This document shows positions 1-6,188 of a stretch of DNA of 8,161 nucleotides, piece by piece (position 1 is the stretch's first letter; each line of letters opens with the position of its first letter). Source of the stretch: Chloroflexota bacterium (GTDB lineage Bacteria > Chloroflexota > Limnocylindria > QHBO01). A program made the position numbers and the translations under genes. The stretch lies in NCBI GenBank assembly GCA_005879815.1, contig VBKA01000071.1, forward strand, positions 1 through 8,161, written 5' to 3'. The notes under the pieces are model-generated. The model was given only the letters and a program-made list of their open reading frames with translations, had not been told where the DNA came from and searched no databases.

Positions 1-65
1 AGGGATCCACCGCGTTCACGTTCAGCCATTGGGGCGAGGCGTTCACCATCGGTCCGCCGGTGTAA
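1..65 (+). CDS. C-terminal end of an unidentified upstream protein (5' partial)
   Basis: Reading from base 3, twenty codons stay open and end at TAA 63-65. In this frame 17 of 20 third positions are G or C, against 13 of 20 in the frame starting at base 2, which is the bias expected of real coding DNA here. The tail is rich in aromatic and hydrophobic residues and ends HWGEAFTIGPPV. It is too short to assign to a family. It is on the same strand as ppdK and ends 48 bases before the ppdK start. It could be a chance open stretch, but the codon bias favours a real gene. Confidence 0.5.
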   Translation, partial: GSTAFTFSHWGEAFTIGPPV

Positions 66-70
66 GCCGG

Positions 71-76
71 TACAAT
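71..76 (+). promoter_or_regulatory. Possible -10 box (TACAAT) for ppdK
   Basis: TACAAT differs from the sigma-70 consensus TATAAT at one position and lies in an otherwise GC-rich stretch, 37 bases before the ppdK start. Transcription would begin near 82-84. No convincing -35 box is visible 16-18 bases upstream (48-53 reads ATCGGT), so the call rests on the -10 and its position alone. Confidence 0.35.
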
Positions 77-94
77 CGAGGCCCCGCCTGCTCC

Positions 95-100
95 AGGAGG
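95..100 (+). promoter_or_regulatory. Ribosome binding site of ppdK (AGGAGG)
   Basis: A perfect AGGAGG lies 13 bases before ATG 114. The spacing is long, but there is no other in-frame ATG or GTG between here and the first conserved PPDK residues (codons 34-43). The site therefore supports ATG 114 and hence the unusual N-terminal extension. Confidence 0.65.
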
Positions 101-113
101 ACTCCGCCACCAC

Positions 114-3100
114 ATGGCCAGGACCGCCAGGAAGTCCGCCGCGACACCCACCCGCTCCCGACGCTCGACGACCACGTCCGGTGCAGCGTCCGCCGGACCC
201 GAACGCAACGGCAAGCTGATCTACACCTTCCCGGAGGGCAACGCGAGCATGCGGCGCCTGCTGGGCGGGAAAGGCGCCGGCCTGGCGGAGATGACCAACG
301 CCGGGCTGCCGGTTCCTCCTGGCTTCACGATCACCACCGAGGCCTGCAACGCCTACTACGCCGCCGGTCGCGAGCTGCCTGAGGGCCTGTGGGACGACAT
401 CCGCGCCCACATGGCCGACCTCGAGCGCGAGACGGGCAAGGGGTTCGGCGACGCGGACAACCCGCTGCTGGTGAGCGTCCGCTCCGGCGCCGCCTTCAGC
501 ATGCCGGGGATGATGGACACCGTCCTCAACCTCGGCTTGAACCCCGAGACGGTGGCCGGCATCATCCGGCTCACCGGCAACGAGCGCTTCGGGTACGACG
601 CCTGGCGCCGCTTCGTGGCGATGTTCGGCCGGATCGTGCTCGACATCGAGGCGACCGTCTTCGACGAGCCGCTGGAGGCGCTCAAGGAGAGACGGCGTGC
701 GAAGGCCGACACCGACCTGACCGCGAAGGACCTGCAAGGGCTGGCGGATCGGTACCAACAGATCGTCAGCGAGCGCACCGGGCAGCCGTTCCCGACCGAT
801 CCCTACCGTCAGCTCGAGCTCGCGGTGCGGGCCGTCTTCGACAGCTGGTTCGGCAAGCGCGCCCATGACTACCGCGAGTTCAACAAGATTCCCCACGACC
901 TGGGGACCGCGGTGAACATCGTGACCATGGTCTTCGGCAACATGGGTGCCGACTCGGGAACCGGCGTCGCCTTCACCCGCGACCCGAACACCGGCGAGAA
1001 GGCGATCTTCGGCGAGTACCTCACCAACGCGCAGGGCGAGGACGTGGTGGCCGGCATCCGCACCCCGGCCAAGATCAGCCAGATGCGCGACGAGCTGCCG
1101 GAGGTCTACGGCCAGTTCGAGGAGATCGCCGAGAAGCTGGAGCGCCACTACCGCGACGTCCAGGACCTCGAGTTCACCATCGAGCGCGGCAAGCTGTTCA
1201 TGCTCCAGACCCGCTCGGCGAAACGCACGGCCCCCGCCGCGGTGCGCATCGCGGTGGAGATGGTCAACGAGGGGATCTTGAGCCGCGAGGAGGCCCTGCA
1301 GCGCGTCGAGCCGGCGCAGATCGTCCAGCTCCTGCTCCCTCGCTTCGACGAGGCGGCCAAGGCGAAGGCCAAGGACCGATTCCTCGCCAAAGGGCTCAAT
1401 GCCTCGCCCGGCGCCGCGACCGGCAAGGCCATCCTCGACCCCGATCGGGCGGTCGAGGCCAAGGCGGCCGGTGACCCCGTGATCCTGGTGCGGATCGAGA
1501 CGAGCCCCGACGACGTGCACGGCATGCTCGCCGCCCGCGGCGTGCTCACGGCCCGCGGCGGAGCGACGAGCCACGCGGCGGTCGTGGCGCGCTCCATGGG
1601 CCTGCCCTGCGTCGCCGGCGCAGAGTCGCTGCGCATCGACTACGCCAAGCGCCAGGTGCGCGCCGGCGACGTGACCGTCGCCGAGGGCGACATGATCAGC
1701 ATCGACGGCACCACGGGCGAGATCTACGCCGGCGAGCTGCCGACCATCGAGGCGCGCTTCGAGGACGAGCGCGAGCTCGCCGTGCTGCTGGGCTGGGCCG
1801 ACGAGACGCGACGGCTGCAGGTGTGGGCGAACGCGGACTACCCGCGCGACGCGGAGCGCGCGCGGGCGTTCGGGGCGCAGGGCATCGGTCTGTGCCGCAC
1901 GGAGCACATGTTCTTCGAGGAGGATCGGCTGCCGACGGTGCAGCGCATGATCCTGGCGTCCACCCGGGCGACGGAGGCGAAGCACCGTCGCGAGACCGGC
2001 GGCGAGCTGTCAGCAGAGGACCGCGAGACGGTCGAGACGTTCGACACCGCACTCGCCGAGCTGGAGCGCCTGCAGACCGACGACTTCGCCGGCCTCTTCC
2101 GCGCCATGGATGGGCTGCCGGTGGTGATCCGGTTGATCGACCCACCCCTGCACGAGTTCCTGCCGAGCTACGAGGAGCTGCTCGTCGACGTCACACGGTT
2201 ACAGGATCGGCTGGCATCCGATGGAGCCGATGGTGCCCGCTCGCCGCTCGATGCGGTGGGGGACCGGGTGACGCCGGCGCTGGCCAAGGGGCTGCAGCGG
2301 GTCTTGGGTCGCAAGGACGCCGAGCGCGCGATGAAGCTGCTGCGCCGCGAGGGCAAGGCGTCCGCGGCGCCATTGGTCCACGTCGATCGGAAGACCCTGG
2401 AGTCGGCCCTCGCCGAGAAGACCGAGCTGCTCCACGCCGTCGAGGCAATGCGTGAGCAGAACCCGATGCTCGGCATGCGGGGCTGCCGGCTCGGGCTGAT
2501 GATCCCCGACATCGTGAAGATGCAGACGCGGGCGATCCTGACCGCGGCCGCCCGGGTGGCGGGGGAGGGCGTCACGCCGTTGCCGGAAATCATGATCCCG
2601 CTGGTGGGCCACGTGAACGAGCTGGCGGAGACGCGGCGGATCCTCGATGGCGAGGTGGCGCGGATCGTCGAGGGGTCCGGTCAGACGGTCGCCTACAAAT
2701 TCGGGACCATGATCGAGGTCCCGCGCGGGGCGCTGACTGCGGACCAGATCGCGGAGCACGCCGAGTTCTTCAGCTTCGGCACCAACGACCTGACCCAGAT
2801 GACGTTCGGCTACAGCCGCGACGATGCCGAGGGCAAATTCCTGCTCCAGTACGTGGATCGCAAGATCCTGCCGGTCAACCCATTCCAGGTGCTGGACCGC
2901 GACGGCGTTGGACAGCTGGTGCGGATTGCCACCGAGCGTGGCCGCCAGACTCGCAAGGACCTCAAGATCGGGATCTGCGGCGAGCACGGCGGAGACCCGG
3001 AGAGCATCGCGTTCTGCCACGAGATAGGGTTGAACTACGTCTCGTGCTCTCCCTTCCGGGTGCCGGTTGCCCGCCTCGCCGCCGCCCAGGCGGCTATCGC

Positions 3101-3125
3101 GGGATCGGAGCAGCGCGACAAGTAG
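114..3125 (+). CDS. ppdK: Pyruvate, phosphate dikinase (PPDK)
   Basis: Catalyses pyruvate + ATP + Pi to and from PEP + AMP + PPi in the cytoplasm, in gluconeogenesis or PPi-linked glycolysis. The 1003-residue protein shows all three domains. The N-terminal ATP-grasp domain (about 35-390) has GGKG around Lys53 and VSVRSGAAFSMPGMMDT around Arg123. The swivelling phosphohistidine domain (about 410-540) has GGATSHAA with catalytic His487. The C-terminal PEP/pyruvate TIM barrel (about 550-990) has CRTEHMFF (Arg595), RLIDPPLHEF (Arg673), FGTNDLTQ and GICGEHGG with catalytic Cys955. The characterised Clostridium symbiosum enzyme is 874 residues. The excess comes from a basic extension (residues 1-31), about 22 residues within 612-662, and a longer insertion within 685-782. 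Active-site residues are intact, so activity is expected. PEP synthase and PTS enzyme I are related but lack this N-terminal domain sequence. The stop is 32 bases from the stop of the convergent gene downstream. Confidence 0.97.
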   Translation: MARTARKSAATPTRSRRSTTTSGAASAGPERNGKLIYTFPEGNASMRRLLGGKGAGLAEMTNAGLPVPPGFTITTEACNAYYAAGRELPEGLWDDIRAHMADLERETGKGFGDADNPLLVSVRSGAAFSMPGMMDTVLNLGLNPETVAGIIRLTGNERFGYDAWRRFVAMFGRIVLDIEATVFDEPLEALKERRRAKADTDLTAKDLQGLADRYQQIVSERTGQPFPTDPYRQLELAVRAVFDSWFGKRAHDYREFNKIPHDLGTAVNIVTMVFGNMGADSGTGVAFTRDPNTGEKAIFGEYLTNAQGEDVVAGIRTPAKISQMRDELPEVYGQFEEIAEKLERHYRDVQDLEFTIERGKLFMLQTRSAKRTAPAAVRIAVEMVNEGILSREEALQRVEPAQIVQLLLPRFDEAAKAKAKDRFLAKGLNASPGAATGKAILDPDRAVEAKAAGDPVILVRIETSPDDVHGMLAARGVLTARGGATSHAAVVARSMGLPCVAGAESLRIDYAKRQVRAGDVTVAEGDMISIDGTTGEIYAGELPTIEARFEDERELAVLLGWADETRRLQVWANADYPRDAERARAFGAQGIGLCRTEHMFFEEDRLPTVQRMILASTRATEAKHRRETGGELSAEDRETVETFDTALAELERLQTDDFAGLFRAMDGLPVVIRLIDPPLHEFLPSYEELLVDVTRLQDRLASDGADGARSPLDAVGDRVTPALAKGLQRVLGRKDAERAMKLLRREGKASAAPLVHVDRKTLESALAEKTELLHAVEAMREQNPMLGMRGCRLGLMIPDIVKMQTRAILTAAARVAGEGVTPLPEIMIPLVGHVNELAETRRILDGEVARIVEGSGQTVAYKFGTMIEVPRGALTADQIAEHAEFFSFGTNDLTQMTFGYSRDDAEGKFLLQYVDRKILPVNPFQVLDRDGVGQLVRIATERGRQTRKDLKIGICGEHGGDPESIAFCHEIGLNYVSCSPFRVPVARLAAAQAAIAGSEQRDK

Positions 3126-3135
3126 CCGCTATGTG

Positions 3136-3164
3136 CTCCCGGATGGGAGGGCCACTCCTAGTGG
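3136..3164. terminator. Two small tandem hairpins between convergent genes (weak terminator candidate)
   Basis: CTCCC-GGAT-GGGAG (3136-3149) and CCACT-CCT-AGTGG (3152-3164) each form a 5-bp stem. They sit where ppdK and the minus-strand pair converge; the second covers the minus-strand stop codon. Neither is followed by a T-run on either strand, so an intrinsic terminator is not established. They could equally be chance pairings. Confidence 0.28.
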
Positions 3165-3529
3165 GTCGTTGGCGTCGAGGCGGCGGGACTGCCCGTGGCG
3201 GACAGGACCTGACCGGTTCGCTCTCCCGCGACCGGTCCGGCGAGAAGCCGGCTCGCGCCGAAGGCGATTCCCCAGCCCACCAGCACCAGCGCCGCGGTCA
3301 GTGCGACGAGACGTCCGACCCGAAGCGCCGCACTTGGCCGAGGGCGCCTCGGCCTCCAGGGTGGCATCCCCGCACGGCCCAGATCAATGCTGGCGAGTGC
3401 GTCGTGGGCTGCGACCCAGCGAATGCAGTCGGGACAGACAGACGCATGCAAGGCCAGATCTCGCGCTGGATCGCCCAGGCCGCCGGCGAGCAGCCATCCT
3501 AGAAAGCGCTCGTGAGGACCATCTGTCAT
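3158..3529 (-). CDS. Putative zinc-finger anti-sigma factor, single-pass membrane protein
   Basis: A 123-residue protein. Residues 28-35 give HxxxCxxC (His28, Cys32, Cys35), the ligand pattern of ZAS/zf-HC2 anti-sigma factors, in which this domain binds an ECF sigma factor and holds it at the membrane. A Pro/Arg-rich linker (56-70) precedes one hydrophobic helix at about 71-93, followed by only about 30 Ser/Thr/Pro/Ala-rich residues outside. There is therefore little room for an extracytoplasmic sensor domain. ATG 3529-3527 overlaps the sigma gene's TGA as ATGA, and an AGGA (3540-3537) lies 7 bases upstream. The frame stays open further upstream, but that part overlaps the sigma gene in another frame. 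The zinc motif, membrane helix and coupled position are seen in the sequence; the anti-sigma role is inferred from them. Confidence 0.68.
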   Translation of the reverse strand: MTDGPHERFLGWLLAGGLGDPARDLALHASVCPDCIRWVAAHDALASIDLGRAGMPPWRPRRPRPSAALRVGRLVALTAALVLVGWGIAFGASRLLAGPVAGERTGQVLSATGSPAASTPTTH

Positions 3530-4218
3530 CGCCGATTCCTGGTGAGCGCCTGATCGACGATCTCGCGCACACGTAGACCCAGTCGACCGATTCGCGCGAA
3601 CTGCGCGTGATCCTCGGCAACCTGCCGTTCGAAGAATTTCCGTCGGGCCTCTGAGACATGGCGCTCCGCGACGCGCGGGCCGGAGCCCAGAATGACCTCC
3701 AGGTCGAGCACCGCAAAGCCCTCCAGGTCGCCCGCGACGAGCGCCGCACGCTCCTTCACCGTCAACGAGGCGAGGGTGCCGAACGTGAGCCCATCCACTC
3801 CAATCGCCGCCAGGGCCATCCTGCGCTCCTCGTCCCTGGGCCCGTTGCGTCGCGGATGGCGTTGCGGTGTCGCCTTCAGCACGCGTGCTCGTAGCCACGC
3901 AGCCGCCCGTTCGGGGTGCCGCAATGCATCGGCCTGGCGCGTCCCCTCGTCGAGCGCATCGGCAGCGAGAGCCGCGGCCAGCGACTGATCGCCAAGCGTG
4001 ACGAGTAGGGCGAAGCCGTTCAGGCGTGGACCGTGCGCATCACGAAAGGCAGCGCGCAGCAAGCCTTCCTCGTCGCTCGCACGTAGCGTCACCAGCGCGC
4101 TCAGCTCGACCTCCCCGCAGCGCTGCGGTGCGGTTGGATTCTGGCGAGTGTAGTGCAGTCCGCAAACCACACGGAATCGGCGCTTGGGGCGATTTCGGGG
4201 CAAGCGGCATCGGTTCAT
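3526..4218 (-). CDS. Divergent ECF-like sigma-70 family factor
   Basis: Encodes up to 230 residues, probably a cytoplasmic alternative sigma factor. Residues 55-115 resemble sigma region 2 (LLRAAFRDAHGPRLNGFALL, then a helix ending AAWLRARVL). Residues 143-198 resemble region 4 (LASLTVKERAALVAGDLEGF followed by a helix-turn-helix-like stretch ending SEARRKFF). The acidic DAEDLVQE-type motif normal in region 2.2 is replaced by an Ala/Leu-rich run (80-90), so core RNA polymerase binding may be altered. The start is uncertain: ATG 4218 has no Shine-Dalgarno. Similarity begins only around residue 43 (GTG 4092), and GGGGAGG (4116-4110) lies 17 bases before that GTG and 5 bases before an in-frame CTG at 4104. 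In a hand count about a quarter of third positions are A/T, well above dnaG. It is overlapped by the putative anti-sigma gene. It could be a degenerate, inactive sigma factor. Confidence 0.6.
   Translation of the reverse strand: MNRCRLPRNRPKRRFRVVCGLHYTRQNPTAPQRCGEVELSALVTLRASDEEGLLRAAFRDAHGPRLNGFALLVTLGDQSLAAALAADALDEGTRQADALRHPERAAAWLRARVLKATPQRHPRRNGPRDEERRMALAAIGVDGLTFGTLASLTVKERAALVAGDLEGFAVLDLEVILGSGPRVAERHVSEARRKFFERQVAEDHAQFARIGRLGLRVREIVDQALTRNRR
3537..3540 (-). promoter_or_regulatory. Ribosome binding site (AGGA) for the anti-sigma-like gene
   Basis: On the minus strand CCAGGAA, with core AGGA at 3540-3537, lies 7 bases before ATG 3529. It sits inside the last codons of the sigma-like gene. 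Together with the ATGA overlap it fixes the start and suggests translational coupling of the two genes. Confidence 0.55.
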
Positions 4219-4250
4219 GACGTTGCGCGTTACGGCGTGCGTATTGACTT

Positions 4251-4274
4251 GACAGTGTGGTAGAATTCGGTTCC
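4251..4274 (-). promoter_or_regulatory. Candidate ECF-type promoter (GGAACC-N15-GTC) for the sigma/anti-sigma pair
   Basis: On the minus strand GGGGGAACC, with core GGAACC at 4274-4269, is followed after exactly 15 bases by GTC (4253-4251). This is the general architecture of ECF sigma promoters: a GGAAC-type -35 and a short GTC/CGTT-type -10 about 15-17 bases apart. Transcription would start about 20-30 bases before ATG 4218. ECF genes are often autoregulated, so a self-recognised promoter here is plausible. It was found by eye in a short region and remains a prediction. Confidence 0.4.
4258..4266 (+). promoter_or_regulatory. Candidate extended -10 promoter (TGG-TAGAAT) for dnaG-rpoD
   Basis: TAGAAT (4261-4266) is one base from TATAAT and carries the TGn extension (4258-4260), which can compensate for a poor -35. 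Transcription would start near 4272-4274, giving a leader of about 57 bases before ATG 4330. TTGACT and TTGACA at 4244-4254 are too close (11 and 6 bases) to act as a normal -35. The element overlaps the predicted opposite-strand ECF promoter. Confidence 0.42.
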
Positions 4275-4329
4275 CCCTCTTGACAAACCTCTTGACAACA
4301 GCGAGCCGCTCGCAGGACCTGCCATCGCC

Positions 4330-6177
4330 ATGACTTCATCGGGCATCGTCGCCGACATCAAATCGCGGCTGCCCATCGTGGAGCTGGTGGGCGAGACGGT
4401 GGCGCTCAAGCGCGCCGGCTCGGCGTACAAGGGCCTCTGCCCGTTCCACGCGGAGAAGACGCCGTCGTTCATCGTCACGCCAGACCGTGAGAGCTGGCAC
4501 TGCTTTGGATGCGGGAAGGGCGGGGATGCCTTCACCTTCCTGATGGAGCGCGACGGAGTGGACTTCCGCGAGGCGCTGACGCGGCTGGCGGAGAAGGCTG
4601 GTGTCGAGCTTTCGGCCCAGTCCGCGCGGGAGGATCGCCGGCGGCGGAGGCTTCGGGAAGCTCTCGAGGCGGCCATTGCCTGGTACCGCGAGGTCCTGTT
4701 GCGCACGCCGCAGGGGGAGCGGGCGCGCGCCTACCTTCGCGAGCGAGGGTTCACCGACGAGACACTGGATCGCTTCTCGATCGGCTACGCGCCCAACCTC
4801 TGGGACCCGCTCAGCAAGCGTCTCGGTGCGCGCGGCTTCAGCGACGAAGAACTGGTCAGTGCGGGCCTGGCAGGGCCGTCCAACCGGGGCGGCATCATCG
4901 ACAAGTTCCGCGGCCGCATCATCATCCCGATCCGCGACCAGTCCGGGAAGGCGGTCGGCCTGGGGGGACGCATCCTGCCGGGCCTGGAAGGGCCGAAGTA
5001 CCTGAACTCGCCGAGCACGCCGCTCTTCGACAAGAGCCGGACGCTCTTCGCCATCGACCTGGCCAAGTCGTCGATCCGCAAGGAGAAGCTCTCGGTCATC
5101 GTCGAGGGCTACACGGACGTGATGGCCGCGCACCAGGCGGGGTTCACCAACGTGGTCGCGTCGCTGGGGACCGCATTGACGCGTGGACAGGTGGAGCTGG
5201 CAACGCGGTATGCGGATGCGGTGGCCCTGGCGTATGACGTCGACCTGGCTGGCGAGGCTGCCACCCAGCGCGGCCTGCTCGAGGAGCTGGGGCCGGATGC
5301 CGCGGTGAGCAAGGTCCGCGTGATCCGCATCCCGGCCGGCAAGGATCCAGACGAACTGATCAGGACCGATCCGGACGCCTGGCGACGCGCGATCGCGGAT
5401 GCGAAACCAGTTATCGAATACTTCATCGACCGAGCGGCAACGGAAGCTGATCTCTCGACGATCGCCGGCCGCCGTGACGTCACAGGCCGATCGCTGGCGA
5501 TCCTCAAGCGTGTCGGCGACCGCGTGGAACGCGCGCTTTACCTTCAGCACCTGGCGAGGCTGGTGAACGTGGAGGAACGCACGCTCGGTGAGGCGTTGGA
5601 ACGGGCCCCCGTGATCCGACGCTCACCGCGACCGGGAAGGATGCCCGGGAATGGGTCCGGCGCACCGTCTCCCAGCCTGGGAACGCTCGAATCCGAGGCG
5701 CTTGAGCTAATGCTGCGGTATCCGACGCTCGCGACGGAGCTGCCGGTCGACGAGATGCTGCCCTTCGCGGGGGCTGTGGCGCGGCAGCTGGCCAGTGCCC
5801 TTCGCGAGCGCGCGGCCACGATGTCACAGGGGGATGGGCAGGCGGATCAAGGTGCCGCGCTTGAGGCGTTTGTCGGCGGGCTCGACCCGGCGACCGGGGC
5901 GGTGGCGAGGGAGCTGCTCGAGGCCGCGGCCCTTGACTCAGGGGAGCCGGCCCTCGACCCGGTCGAGGCACGGGAGGTGCTGCGGACCTGCCTGCTGAGG
6001 CTGCGCGTCGAGCGCCTCGACGAGGCACTGCGGGACGGCAGGCTCCTCCTCGAGGAAGCACAGCGCGAGAGGGATCACGGGCGCCTCGAGGAGATCGAAC
6101 AACGAATCGACAGGCTTGGCCGCGAGAAGGCCGATGCCACCAGGGCAATGCATACGCCAGCGACTTCGCTGGCCTGA
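4330..6177 (+). CDS. dnaG: DNA primase DnaG
   Basis: Synthesises the short RNA primers for leading- and Okazaki-fragment synthesis, working with replicative helicase DnaB. The 615 residues match the usual length of about 580-620. The N-terminal CHC2 zinc finger has Cys37, His40, Cys58 and Cys61 in the patterns CPFH and HCFGCGKGGD. The RNA polymerase core domain follows (about 125-250). The TOPRIM metal site shows EGYTD with Glu259 and a DVD pair (Asp303, Asp305), matching the catalytic acidic residues of the family. After a Pro/Gly/Arg-rich linker (about 425-452), the helical C-terminal domain (about 453-612) should bind DnaB. ATG 4330 gives the canonical N terminus; its Shine-Dalgarno is weak (AGGA 4314-4317, 12 bases away). 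rpoD starts 11 bases after the stop, indicating one operon. No key residue is missing. Confidence 0.97.
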   Translation: MTSSGIVADIKSRLPIVELVGETVALKRAGSAYKGLCPFHAEKTPSFIVTPDRESWHCFGCGKGGDAFTFLMERDGVDFREALTRLAEKAGVELSAQSAREDRRRRRLREALEAAIAWYREVLLRTPQGERARAYLRERGFTDETLDRFSIGYAPNLWDPLSKRLGARGFSDEELVSAGLAGPSNRGGIIDKFRGRIIIPIRDQSGKAVGLGGRILPGLEGPKYLNSPSTPLFDKSRTLFAIDLAKSSIRKEKLSVIVEGYTDVMAAHQAGFTNVVASLGTALTRGQVELATRYADAVALAYDVDLAGEAATQRGLLEELGPDAAVSKVRVIRIPAGKDPDELIRTDPDAWRRAIADAKPVIEYFIDRAATEADLSTIAGRRDVTGRSLAILKRVGDRVERALYLQHLARLVNVEERTLGEALERAPVIRRSPRPGRMPGNGSGAPSPSLGTLESEALELMLRYPTLATELPVDEMLPFAGAVARQLASALRERAATMSQGDGQADQGAALEAFVGGLDPATGAVARELLEAAALDSGEPALDPVEAREVLRTCLLRLRVERLDEALRDGRLLLEEAQRERDHGRLEEIEQRIDRLGREKADATRAMHTPATSLA

Positions 6178-6184
6178 GGAGGAG
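6176..6184 (+). promoter_or_regulatory. Ribosome binding site of rpoD (GAGGAGGAG) overlapping the dnaG stop
   Basis: The run GAGGAGGAG begins within the dnaG TGA (6175-6177) and ends 4 bases before GTG 6189. It is the strongest Shine-Dalgarno in the window. It decides the rpoD start in favour of this GTG over the first in-frame ATG at 6516, and its overlap with the stop codon suggests translation of rpoD by reinitiation after dnaG. Confidence 0.75.
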
Positions 6185-6188
6185 ACGC

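Larger units (their letters stand above)
4248..4298. repeat. Three CTTGACA boxes, two within an 11-bp tandem repeat, in the divergent promoter region
   Basis: CTTGACA occurs exactly at 4248-4254, 4279-4285 and 4291-4297. The last two lie in a perfect direct repeat CCTCTTGACAA (4276-4286 and 4288-4298, 12-base period). A further TTGAC abuts the first copy at 4244-4248. None of the boxes has a recognisable -10 at 16-18 bases, so they do not read as simple -35 elements, although each matches the -35 consensus TTGACA. They may be operator sites for a regulator or remnants of promoter duplication. Confidence 0.5.

Noticed and set aside
2199..3020. A 273-codon minus-strand open frame antisense to the end of ppdK
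   Set aside because: It lies within the conserved PEP-binding domain of ppdK. Its sequence is an antisense shadow rich in Leu, Asp and His.
3044..3576. Plus-strand open frames of 152 and 169 codons over the anti-sigma-like gene
   Set aside because: They are Arg/Pro/Ser-rich with no motif and overlap the end of ppdK. The minus strand gives a zinc-binding motif, a membrane helix and a coupled start.
3530..3898. N-terminal extension of the anti-sigma-like frame upstream of ATG 3529
   Set aside because: The extra 123 codons are Gly/Arg/Pro-rich low-quality sequence overlapping the sigma-like gene. The ATGA overlap with a nearby AGGA marks the real start.
4280..4297. TTGACA boxes as ordinary -35 elements for dnaG
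   Set aside because: At 16-18 bases downstream the sequences are GC-rich (for example GAGCCG and GGACCT) and do not resemble a -10 box.
4336..5550. A 404-codon minus-strand open frame antisense to dnaG
   Set aside because: It lies entirely within dnaG, whose zinc finger and TOPRIM motifs are unambiguous. The antisense product has no recognisable domain and no start signal.
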